Shown piece after piece: positions 12,309 to 21,187 of a DNA stretch of 41,510 nt; position 1 is the first letter of the stretch; each line of letters opens with the position of its first letter. Where the stretch lies: NCBI GenBank assembly GCA_016218965.1, contig JACRCP010000080.1, positions 1 through 41,510 of the forward strand, read 5' to 3'. The notes under the pieces were generated by a model. It was given only the letters and a program-made list of their open reading frames with translations, was not told where the DNA came from and searched no databases. Origin of the DNA: Deltaproteobacteria bacterium (GTDB lineage: Bacteria; Myxococcota; SpSt-1050; JACRCP01). The translations under genes and the position numbers were made by a program.

Positions 12309-12851
12309 ATGCGGCGACGCTTCGGTTATGTCGCGGTTCCTGCTGCGGTCATCTGGCTCGCCTCGTGCGCGGACCTGGGCATCGACGATTTCAAGTATGC
12401 CTGCCAGCGCGACGAGGACTGCGGCGAGGGGTTCACCTGCGACCGGCTCAAGGGTTGCGTCCGCGTGGCAATGCCGACCGACGCCGGAGGAGTAACCCGC
12501 TTCCATCCGCGCGACGCCGGTCCCCGCGATGCGGGGCCGCACTTCAAAGACGTGGGCGTGGTCTTTTTCCGCCTGCCCAGTGTCTACGACCATTCCGTCG
12601 GGACCCCGGCCCCGGACGGCGGCGTGCCGGCAGGCGGCGGAATCGTCGCCCGGTCGGTGACCGGGTGGAGCGCCGCGCCCTCCATGGTGGGCGACGCCCC
12701 CGACGGCGGGAAGATGGTTCTTCGCCGGACGATGATGTTCTCCCGCCCGGCGGTTTCCGCCGACGGCGGTAACGACGGCGCGGGTGACGGGGCGACCGAT
12801 GGGGCGAGCGACGGGAGCGAGGAAACCAACGACGGCGGAGGTGACATATGA
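12309..12851 (+). CDS. Small Cys-motif lipoprotein, second gene of fibre operon
   Basis: A 180-aa protein with ATG at 12309, preceded by AAAGGAGA at 12295-12302. Signal peptide ends in lipobox LASC (Cys20). A four-Cys motif (CQRDEDCGEGFTCDRLKGC) follows, resembling the one after the lipobox in the giant lipoprotein at 326 and the IgGFc-type lipoprotein at 30511. The remainder is low complexity: DAGPRDAGP, and a C-terminal Gly/Asp/Ala tail. No known domain is recognised. Its TGA overlaps the ATG of the fibre gene (ATGA at 12848-12851), which implies translational coupling and suggests the two products act together, for example as an outer-membrane partner or secretion helper of the fibre. That role is inference. 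Confidence 0.8.
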   Translation: MRRRFGYVAVPAAVIWLASCADLGIDDFKYACQRDEDCGEGFTCDRLKGCVRVAMPTDAGGVTRFHPRDAGPRDAGPHFKDVGVVFFRLPSVYDHSVGTPAPDGGVPAGGGIVARSVTGWSAAPSMVGDAPDGGKMVLRRTMMFSRPAVSADGGNDGAGDGATDGASDGSEETNDGGGDI

Positions 12852-15800
12852 GAAAGACAATGTTGGGAACGATTCCGGTGATGGCACTGCTGGTCTTGGG
12901 AATGGTGGCGGCTCCGCAGGATGACCGGCCCCCGCCAACGATCAACTTCCCGTTCGTCCTCGTCCACCAAGGATACATCACCGACGAGAACAACCAGCCA
13001 CGAACTGGGGAATACAACTTCGTGGTGACGCTGTACGAAACGCTGGACGGCGACACGCCCGGGCCGTCGGAGACGATCGGTCAGGTCCGCGTGGCCGACG
13101 GCTTCTACAGCTTCGAGATTGGAAAGGCCAATCCGGAGATCATTCAGTATTTCGCCGCTCACAGCGAGGTGTACCTCGAGCTGCAAATCGAGGGGAACAA
13201 GTTGGGCCCAAGGCAGAGGGTCGGGGCCGTCCCCTATGCCTACGTGGCGTATGACGCCGTGGGAGACATCAATCCCGCGAGCGTCTCGATCCAGGGCAAG
13301 ACGGTCATCAACGAGAGCGGCCAATGGGTGGGCGGCATAGATGGAATCAGGGACTTCACTGTCGAACCGCAAGGGCAGGACGCGATGACCGTCAGCCAGA
13401 CGACGGACCAGATGGGTGTCCACGTGAAGCTCAATATTCATCCGGCGACCGAATTCACCGATGGATACATGCGCAAGGAGACCTACCGGTTCTTCGATTC
13501 GAAGCAGGATCCTCTCCAGGCGCAATGTGCCGCGGGCGAGGCCCTGAACGGTTTCGAGAGAGATGGGACCAGCCTGTGTGTGTCGGTTGTGCCGAGGAAT
13601 GAACCAGGCGCGATCGGTTCCGACATGATCAAGGACGGCGCGGTGACGTTCGCGAAGCTCCAGGACATGAGTTGCGTCGACGGCGAAGTAATCAAGTGGT
13701 TCGAGAGCGAGGGCCTTTGGAAGTGCGGCGCCGACTATGGCGAAGAATACAGCGCCGACTCGAACAGGGACGGGATTCTGATCGACAGCACGAATCGAAT
13801 CTCGCTCCTCAAGAACTGCTCCGGCAACCAGGCGGTTCTCAAGTGGGATGGCACGAAGTGGGGCTGCGGGGTTGACGAGAATGCCGGCGGGACGGTCAAG
13901 AATATCACGGCGACCACCCCGATTTCCGTGAGCGAGGCCAACGGCATCGTTACGATCAGTATGCCGAAGTCGGACGGCTCCAAAGCCGGTTTCCTCGATG
14001 TCAAGGAGTACGGGGAATTCAAGGGGAAGCAAAACCGCGTGAGCGACTCGTGCAAGCCAGGCGAGTTTATGCAGTCCGTCGGCGTCGACGGTTCTGTCTC
14101 ATGTGCGTCGGACCGGAACACCGTCTACAACGAGGGGAACGGAATCGAAATCGATGCGAACATGAACATCTCCCTTGACCAAAGCCACTTCGACGGGTCG
14201 GCGTACGACGCGTTGTTCGTCAACGAGAAGCAGGCGGACAGCGTCGAATCCCACATGATCAAGGGCGCGGCCGTCACAAAGGAAAAACTCGGCCCTTCGG
14301 GATGCGCAGATCGCCAGTTGCTCAAGTGGGACGACAACTTGTCCGTTTGGTATTGCGCAAACGATGACAACACGGGGACCCAGTTCTCCCCTGCGAGCGG
14401 TTCCGGACTCGCGCTTGAAAACGGCACCCAGTTCACCCTCCTCAAGACCTGTACGGCCGGGAACATCCTGAAATGGGACGGCGCCAAGTGGGATTGCGCG
14501 AGCGACCAAAACTCCGGCGGGACGATAACGTCGGTTGGCGCGGACCTGCCTTTGACCGCGACGGCGGTCGGCGGCCGGGTGACTGTTGGAATGGCCAAGG
14601 CTTCGGCGGCCGGTGACGGTTACCTCGGGAAGGACGATTTTGGCCGGTTTGACGCAAAGCAGGTCCGTGTGGCCGCGTCATGCCTCGGCGAGAGCGCCAT
14701 CAAGCAGATCAACGTCGACGGGACTGTGGTCTGCGAGTCCGACGACAACACGGTTTACACCGCAGGACCCGGCCTTGCGCTGGCCAACAACGCTTTCAGT
14801 CTGGACCCGGCCTACCTGGGCGGGAGCGCCTTCGACACGCGCTTCGTCAACGAGGGACAGACGGACGCAGTGACCGCACAGATGATTGCCGCCGGGGCCG
14901 TCACGACCGACGAGATTGCCAACGGCACGATCCTGTTCGGCGACCTCGCCGCGAACTCGTGCAATGCAAACGAGGTGATGAAGCGGAACGGCGCGAACAC
15001 CGCATGGGTTTGCGCGGGGGACAGCAACACGACGTATTCCGCCGCGGCGGGCTCGGGCCTGGCTCTCAACGGCACTGAGTTCGGCCTCACACAGGCGTAC
15101 CTGGATGGCTCGCCCTATGACGGCAGATTCGTGAACGAGGGCCAGTCTTCCAGTGTCAGTACGGCCATGATCCAGCCCGGGGCGATCACCTCCGACCGCC
15201 TGGCCAACTTTGGCTGCGTGGCCGGGCAAGTCATCAAATGGACCAACAGCACTTGGGCCTGCGGCGACGACAACAACTCGGGTCCCGGCTACACCGCGGC
15301 AAACGGGATTGTGCTTCAAGGGACGCAGTTCGGGCTTACTCCGAGTTACCAGGACGGCTCCGCGCACGACGGGAGGTTCATCAATGAGGGCCAGGCCGGG
15401 GGCGTGACCAGCGCCGTGCTCGCCGACAATGCCGTGACCACTGCCAAGATAGCCGACGGGACGATCACGTTTTCCGATCTGGGTGCGAACTCGTGCGGGG
15501 CCAGCCAGGTCATCAAGCGAAACGCGTCGGGGGCTGCCTGGGTGTGCGGGACCGACGATAACACCGTCTACTCCAGTGGGACCGGCTTGGATCTTTCCCC
15601 CGGGAACCAGTTCAGTCTGGCTGCGGGCCACCAGGACGGTTCGGTATTCGACGGGCGATTTGTGAACGAGGGCCAGACCGGCGGTGTCACGACCGCGATG
15701 CTCGCGGACGGGGCGGTGAGCGCCGCCAAGATCGCCAACTTCGGATGCGCGGCCGGTCAGGTCATCAAGTGGTTGAATGGCGCGTGGACCTGCGGAGAAG

Positions 15801-18800
15801 ACGACGACTCACTCGGCACCGTCACGAGCGTTGCGACCGGGGCCGGGCTGACCGGCGGACCAATCACGGGCTCGGGCGTCATCAGCATCGACACCGGCGG
15901 CGTGACGGGCCAGATGATCGCCGACGGAACAATCACCTTCAGCGACTGGGCTGCCAGCGGATGTTCGGCCAGAAAGATTCCCAAGTACAACGGCACGGCA
16001 TGGGAATGCTCGGACGACCTGAACTCGGGCGGCGACATCACGGCGGTCAACCCAGGGACCGGCCTTACCGGCGGAGGATTGTCCGGCGCGGTCACATTGA
16101 GCGCGGACACATCCTACCTCCAGCGCCGGGTGGCCTCCACGTGCGCGGCAGGCAGCGCCATCAGGGCCGTCAACGCCGACGGGACGGTGACCTGTGAAAC
16201 CGACGACGGGCAAAACTTCACGGCGTCCAACGGCGTCGTGCTTGTTGGCACCGACCTGCAACTCAGCACCACCGGATGCGCGATTGGCTACGTCTGGAAG
16301 TACAACGGCGCGAGCTGGACGTGCCTCTTGGACGCCGACTCGGGCGGCGACATCACGGCCGTCACGGCGGGCCCCGGTCTCACCGGAGGCGGGCTGACAG
16401 GGCCGGTGACGCTCGATGCCGCTTTCGCGGGCAGCGGCGCGGCCAGTACTGTCTCACGGAGTGACCACGGCCACGTCGGCGCGTACGAGCCTGCCATCGC
16501 GGCGGGGGCCAACAACCAGTACTGGCGGGGCGACAAGACCTGGCAGACACTCAACACGACCGCCGTCAGCGAGGGGGCCAACCTCTACTACACCGACGCC
16601 AGGGCCAGGGCCTCGCTGTCCGGCGCCGCGCCTGTAACGTTCAACCCCGTGACGGGCTCGATAGGCGTCGCCACGAACTCGTCCTCCTCGGCCGGTATCG
16701 TGGCCTCGGGAGCGGGCCAGGCGGGCAAGGTGTGGAAAACGGATGTGGGCGGCAACCCGGCGTGGCGGGACGACACCGACTCGGGCGGCGACATCACAGC
16801 CGTCAACCCAGGGACCGGCATCACGGGTGGCGGCACCTCCGGCGCGGTGACGATCACGGCCGATACCGCCTACCTCCAGCGCCGTGTCTCCGCGTCGTGT
16901 GTCGCGGGAACCTACATGAGGGTAGTCAATGCCGACGGAACAGTGCAGTGCCAGAATGACGCCGACACCACGTATTCGGCGGGGCCGGGGTTGGCGCTCA
17001 ATCTCGGCACAAAACAGTTCTCCCTTGACGAAACCGGCTGCGCCGCCTACGAGGTTCTGAAGCGCAACGCGGGCAACAACGGCTGGGAGTGCGTTGCCGA
17101 CGACGACACGAAGTACTCCGGCGGAAGTGGCATTTACATCTCGCCGGCCAACGTCATCTCGCTGCCGGTTACGTGCGGCGTGAACAAGATACTCAAGTAC
17201 GACGGCAGCAACTGGACCTGTGCCGACGACGCCGACACGAACTCGGGTGGCACGGTGACGAGCGTCACCGCCGGTTCGGGGCTCGCCGGGGGAACGATAA
17301 CGACGTCCGGCACGTTAAGCGTGGCGAGCGGCGGCGTGACGGGCGCCATGATTCAGGACGGTGCCGTCACGTCCGCGAAGATCGCCGATGCCTCGATCCT
17401 GTTCGGTGACATCGGCCAGAACGGCTGTGCCGCGAATCAGGTAGTGAAGCGAAACGCCGGCGGCACGGCGTGGACGTGCGCGGCCGATGGGGACCACACC
17501 TACCTCGCCGGCGCGGGGATGAAACTCACTTCGGACACGTTCAGCGTTGACGACACGGGCTGTTCGGCGTTCGAGGTCCTGAAACGTAATGCTTTGAACA
17601 ACGGATGGGAGTGCGTCGCCGACAGCGACACCACTTACGTCCAGGGTTCCGGGATCCAGATCACCGGAACGACGATCTCGCTCCCGCTCGGGTGCAATCC
17701 CGGAAAAATCCTTGAGTGGGACGGGTCGGCATGGAACTGTGTCGACGATTCCAACTCTGGCGGCACCGTGACGAACGTTTCAACGGGTGCCGGCCTTACC
17801 GGCGGTCCCATCACCTCCACCGGCTCGGTCAGCATCGCCGCCGGTGGCGTGACGGGCGCCATGATCCAGGATGGCACTGTCACCTTTGCGGACTGGTCGT
17901 CGAACTCGTGTTCGGCCGGGCAAGTGCCCAAGTGGAACGGCACGGCGTGGGCTTGTGCGGCGGACGCCGCGTCGGGCGGCACCGTGACGCAGGTGAGCAC
18001 GGCTGGACCGATCCAGGGCGGGCCGATCACCGGGAGCGGAACCATCTCGATCACCCAGGCGACTTCCACCACCGATGGATACCTCTCGTCGGGCGACTGG
18101 GGCGTTTTCAATGGCAAGCAGACGCGGGTCCTCGGCAGTTGCGGGTTGAACCAGTGCATCGTCAAGGTGAACCAGGATGGATCGGTGGACTGCGACGCGT
18201 GCGGGGGCGCGGGTACGGTCACCAGCGTCGACACGGGTCAGGGCCTTGCCGGGGGACCGGTCACGACATCGGGCACGATCCGCCTCGATGACGCGCATTT
18301 CACCGGCACGTACTACGACCCCGTCTTTGTGAACGAAAACCAGATTGACGGCGTTACCACATCGATGATCGCCGACAGGAACATCACCCGGCAGAAGCTC
18401 GCGAAGAACGAATGCACCGACGGCCAGATACTGAAATGGAGGAACGCGGACAACGCCTGGAAGTGCGAGAACGACGTCGACACGTACGGCTCGTACGGGG
18501 CCGGGGCTGGCGGCGGGCTGGAGCTGAGCGGGAGTTCATTCTACATGCTCCGAACGTGCGCGGCCGGTCAACTCCTCAAGTGGAACGGGGCGGCGTGGAC
18601 TTGCGCCAACGACATCGACACCGACACCAACTCCGGCGGCACGGTCACCTCGGTGTCAGCCACCGTCCCCCTGTACAGCACCGGAGGTAACTCGCCCAAC
18701 ATCTACATGAACCAGGCGAATTCCGTGACGACGGGCTACCTTACATCGTCGGACTGGAACACTTTCTACAACAAGCAGGCCCGCGTCTGGCAATCATGCT

Positions 18801-21154
18801 CGGCCGGGAACTCGATCAGAGTCGTCAACTCCGACGGTTCCGTCACTTGTGAGCCCGCTTCGCAGTACTCGGCCGGACAGGGGATTACGATCGCCAGCAA
18901 CCAGATAAGCCTCGACACGACGTTCGCCGACAACAGGTATGTGAACGCGAACGGCGACACCGTGACCGGAACGCTTTTCATAAACGCAAACGGCCTGAAC
19001 GTGGGCACGACTCAACTCGTTGCGGCGAACGGCAATGTCGGCGTGGGGACCAACAGCCCGAGCGAAAAGCTGGAGGTCGGAGGCGAGGCATACGTCACAA
19101 CGCAACTTCAGGTCGGGAGCTTCAAGGCTGGCACAGACGTTTTTGGCCGCATTGCGGCCACAGGAAACAACGCCGAGATCTCGCTCTCCGACCGCAACGC
19201 CGCGACGTGGGCAGACTCGACGCGGTGGGTCATCTACTCTCCCGACGGCAAGCTCAGGACGTGGCGGAACGGAAGCGACAAAGGCTGGGCAATCGACACC
19301 GACGGGAACGTCGGCGTCGGCACGACTTCGCCTCTTTCGACCGCCAAGTTGTCCATCCCCGTCGGCGACGTGTACCTCGGCGAGTACTGGCAAAGCGGCG
19401 TCAACGCCCCGTCCAAGATCAGGTGGGACGACAACTTCAGCAACCACTGGATCGGGTACGACCCCACGACGGGCGCATGGCTCAATCTGGTCAACGAGCC
19501 GTCGGGCGGTTTTTCGTTCAGCAACACTTCGGACGGCACTCTCGTCCAGATCGGCGGTTCGTCCTCGACGATCGGAAAGGGCGTCTACATGGCCGGGAAC
19601 TTGGGCGTCGGAACGACGCCGCAGATCGGATACCCCGTGGCTGTCGCGGGCAACATCAAGTTCTCCGGGGCGGGGAGCTACATCGAGTTTCCCGACGGGA
19701 CGCGGCAGTACACCGCCGACAGCGGGACGTACTGGGTATCGAGCGGGAACGATATCTCGAACTCGAACCCCGGGAACGTCGGCGTGGGGACTTCTGCGCC
19801 CGACACGCTCCTTCACGTGCGAAATTCCGGCGACAACGGAGGCGCGATCCGGGTGGGCGGCAACGCGATTGCCACGGGAGTGGACAAACGCGTCCTGTTC
19901 GGCGACTCGGACTACGTGGCGGTCGGCGAGTATGCGGGCGTGGACAACACGCTTGAACTCAAGGGCACCAGGCTCTACTTGAACGGGGACGTCGGCGTGA
20001 AGACCACGACCCCCGGCTATCCGCTCGACGTCAACGGCGCCATCAGGTCCTCGTCGGGCGGCTTTGTCTTTCCGGACGGCTCGATTCAGACCGTGGCCGC
20101 GGGCGCCAGCATGTGGGCGTCGGCGGGGTTCAACATCTACAACCTGAACGCCGGGAACGTGGGGATCGGCACGTCGGCGCCGACGCAGGCGCTCGATGTC
20201 AAGGGCAACGTCAAGGTATCGGGAACGCCGTTTGTCAACTACATGGAATTCCCGGACGGAACGAAGCAGTTTTCCGCCGCGGGGGCCAGCTTCTGGTCCT
20301 CCGCCGGATCGAACATCTTCAACAACAACGGCGGCTATGTCGGAATCGGCACGTCGACACCGGATCAGTTGGTGCAGATCAAGAACTCCTCGAACAACGG
20401 CGCCGTCGTGCGCATCGGAGGGAACGCCATCCAAACCGGTCTCGAAAAGCGCCTGCTGTTTGGCGACAGCGACTACGTGGCCGTTGGCGAGTACAGCGGT
20501 GCCGACAACACACTGGAGTTGAAGGGGACGAGATTGTATGCGAATGGAGACATGGCCATAGGGACCTCCAACCCGTCAGGCTACAAGCTGTATGTGAATG
20601 GGACGCAGTACACGAACGGGACGCAGTACGTCAACGGGTCAATGTATGTGTACAGCACGAACGCCTACAAGTATGGCAGCAGTACTTGGACGGTCCTGTC
20701 CGACATGAGACTCAAGAGGAACGTGCAGCCGCTGGACGGCGCGTTGGGCAGGCTGCTGCGGCTCCGTGGCGTCAATTTTGAGTGGAAGGATCCGAAGAAC
20801 CACGGCAACCTAACGGGAGTGCGGACCGGCATGCTGGCTCAGGACGTGGAAAAGGTGTTCCCGGAGTGGGTGGACACAAACGCGGAGACCGGGTACAAGC
20901 AGATCACCTACGACGGTTTTGAGGCGCTCACGGTCGAAGCGGTTCGCGAGCTCAAGGTCGAGAACGACGTTGTCAAAGCAGAGAACGCTGAGTTGAAGAA
21001 ACGAATCGATGCCATAGAAAGGTCACTGGCCCGCGGCGAGAAGCTGGGTGGCGGCGGTGTCGACTTCGGTCATTGGGTGACGCTCGCGGGGCTAGTCTCG
21101 CTCTTTGCCGCTGGAATCGTCCTCATGAGGACGCAGGGAAGGAGACGCGACTGA
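12848..21154 (+). CDS. Giant tail-fibre-like protein with S74 chaperone and C-terminal TM
   Basis: A 2,768-aa protein. A signal peptide (residues 1-22) precedes an N-terminal domain (about 35-160; LVHQGYITD...GFYSFEIG...PRQRVGAVPYAY) shared with the genes at 37856 and 41023. Eleven or so phage-fibre-like modules follow, each with SGGTVTSV...G.GLTGGPI and a C-x(12-15)-C pair near KWNG.AW.C. From about residue 2020 the sequence changes to beta-helix/stalk modules (GNVGVGTTSP, YIEFPDGTRQY). Residues 2618 onward form a peptidase-S74 intramolecular chaperone: Ser2618 and Lys2623 in SDMRLK, then GMLAQDVEKVFPEWV. A coiled coil (RELKVENDVVKAENAELKKR) and one TM helix (about 2743-2762) ending in QGRRRD follow. 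In S74 proteins the chaperone trimerises the fibre and self-cleaves before the Ser. Here cleavage would leave a 151-residue membrane stub. Start codon overlaps the upstream stop; the kinase starts 33 bp downstream. Confidence 0.9.
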   Translation: MRKTMLGTIPVMALLVLGMVAAPQDDRPPPTINFPFVLVHQGYITDENNQPRTGEYNFVVTLYETLDGDTPGPSETIGQVRVADGFYSFEIGKANPEIIQYFAAHSEVYLELQIEGNKLGPRQRVGAVPYAYVAYDAVGDINPASVSIQGKTVINESGQWVGGIDGIRDFTVEPQGQDAMTVSQTTDQMGVHVKLNIHPATEFTDGYMRKETYRFFDSKQDPLQAQCAAGEALNGFERDGTSLCVSVVPRNEPGAIGSDMIKDGAVTFAKLQDMSCVDGEVIKWFESEGLWKCGADYGEEYSADSNRDGILIDSTNRISLLKNCSGNQAVLKWDGTKWGCGVDENAGGTVKNITATTPISVSEANGIVTISMPKSDGSKAGFLDVKEYGEFKGKQNRVSDSCKPGEFMQSVGVDGSVSCASDRNTVYNEGNGIEIDANMNISLDQSHFDGSAYDALFVNEKQADSVESHMIKGAAVTKEKLGPSGCADRQLLKWDDNLSVWYCANDDNTGTQFSPASGSGLALENGTQFTLLKTCTAGNILKWDGAKWDCASDQNSGGTITSVGADLPLTATAVGGRVTVGMAKASAAGDGYLGKDDFGRFDAKQVRVAASCLGESAIKQINVDGTVVCESDDNTVYTAGPGLALANNAFSLDPAYLGGSAFDTRFVNEGQTDAVTAQMIAAGAVTTDEIANGTILFGDLAANSCNANEVMKRNGANTAWVCAGDSNTTYSAAAGSGLALNGTEFGLTQAYLDGSPYDGRFVNEGQSSSVSTAMIQPGAITSDRLANFGCVAGQVIKWTNSTWACGDDNNSGPGYTAANGIVLQGTQFGLTPSYQDGSAHDGRFINEGQAGGVTSAVLADNAVTTAKIADGTITFSDLGANSCGASQVIKRNASGAAWVCGTDDNTVYSSGTGLDLSPGNQFSLAAGHQDGSVFDGRFVNEGQTGGVTTAMLADGAVSAAKIANFGCAAGQVIKWLNGAWTCGEDDDSLGTVTSVATGAGLTGGPITGSGVISIDTGGVTGQMIADGTITFSDWAASGCSARKIPKYNGTAWECSDDLNSGGDITAVNPGTGLTGGGLSGAVTLSADTSYLQRRVASTCAAGSAIRAVNADGTVTCETDDGQNFTASNGVVLVGTDLQLSTTGCAIGYVWKYNGASWTCLLDADSGGDITAVTAGPGLTGGGLTGPVTLDAAFAGSGAASTVSRSDHGHVGAYEPAIAAGANNQYWRGDKTWQTLNTTAVSEGANLYYTDARARASLSGAAPVTFNPVTGSIGVATNSSSSAGIVASGAGQAGKVWKTDVGGNPAWRDDTDSGGDITAVNPGTGITGGGTSGAVTITADTAYLQRRVSASCVAGTYMRVVNADGTVQCQNDADTTYSAGPGLALNLGTKQFSLDETGCAAYEVLKRNAGNNGWECVADDDTKYSGGSGIYISPANVISLPVTCGVNKILKYDGSNWTCADDADTNSGGTVTSVTAGSGLAGGTITTSGTLSVASGGVTGAMIQDGAVTSAKIADASILFGDIGQNGCAANQVVKRNAGGTAWTCAADGDHTYLAGAGMKLTSDTFSVDDTGCSAFEVLKRNALNNGWECVADSDTTYVQGSGIQITGTTISLPLGCNPGKILEWDGSAWNCVDDSNSGGTVTNVSTGAGLTGGPITSTGSVSIAAGGVTGAMIQDGTVTFADWSSNSCSAGQVPKWNGTAWACAADAASGGTVTQVSTAGPIQGGPITGSGTISITQATSTTDGYLSSGDWGVFNGKQTRVLGSCGLNQCIVKVNQDGSVDCDACGGAGTVTSVDTGQGLAGGPVTTSGTIRLDDAHFTGTYYDPVFVNENQIDGVTTSMIADRNITRQKLAKNECTDGQILKWRNADNAWKCENDVDTYGSYGAGAGGGLELSGSSFYMLRTCAAGQLLKWNGAAWTCANDIDTDTNSGGTVTSVSATVPLYSTGGNSPNIYMNQANSVTTGYLTSSDWNTFYNKQARVWQSCSAGNSIRVVNSDGSVTCEPASQYSAGQGITIASNQISLDTTFADNRYVNANGDTVTGTLFINANGLNVGTTQLVAANGNVGVGTNSPSEKLEVGGEAYVTTQLQVGSFKAGTDVFGRIAATGNNAEISLSDRNAATWADSTRWVIYSPDGKLRTWRNGSDKGWAIDTDGNVGVGTTSPLSTAKLSIPVGDVYLGEYWQSGVNAPSKIRWDDNFSNHWIGYDPTTGAWLNLVNEPSGGFSFSNTSDGTLVQIGGSSSTIGKGVYMAGNLGVGTTPQIGYPVAVAGNIKFSGAGSYIEFPDGTRQYTADSGTYWVSSGNDISNSNPGNVGVGTSAPDTLLHVRNSGDNGGAIRVGGNAIATGVDKRVLFGDSDYVAVGEYAGVDNTLELKGTRLYLNGDVGVKTTTPGYPLDVNGAIRSSSGGFVFPDGSIQTVAAGASMWASAGFNIYNLNAGNVGIGTSAPTQALDVKGNVKVSGTPFVNYMEFPDGTKQFSAAGASFWSSAGSNIFNNNGGYVGIGTSTPDQLVQIKNSSNNGAVVRIGGNAIQTGLEKRLLFGDSDYVAVGEYSGADNTLELKGTRLYANGDMAIGTSNPSGYKLYVNGTQYTNGTQYVNGSMYVYSTNAYKYGSSTWTVLSDMRLKRNVQPLDGALGRLLRLRGVNFEWKDPKNHGNLTGVRTGMLAQDVEKVFPEWVDTNAETGYKQITYDGFEALTVEAVRELKVENDVVKAENAELKKRIDAIERSLARGEKLGGGGVDFGHWVTLAGLVSLFAAGIVLMRTQGRRRD
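19778..20551 (+). repeat. Internal 213-bp duplication in fibre stalk
   Basis: Segments 19778-19990 and 20339-20551 have equal length and encode near-matching 71-residue units containing GGNAI.TG..KR.LFGDSDYVAV and DNTLELKGTRLY. A third, shorter repetition of NGTQY units follows at about 20594-20650. Tandem growth of the stalk just before the chaperone is the likely origin. Confidence 0.75.
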
Positions 21155-21187
21155 CACGCTGAACCGACGAAGGCGGCACACAGGACG

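Noticed and set aside
18794-20434. 546-codon open frame antisense to the fibre gene
   Set aside because: GC-rich codon bias leaves the opposite strand open. The translation is Arg/Val/Asp-rich with no motif, and the plus strand holds a clear gene.
12848-21154. Prophage origin of the tail-fibre-like genes
   Set aside because: Signal peptides and C-terminal TM segments are unlike phage fibres, and no capsid, terminase, baseplate or integrase gene is present.
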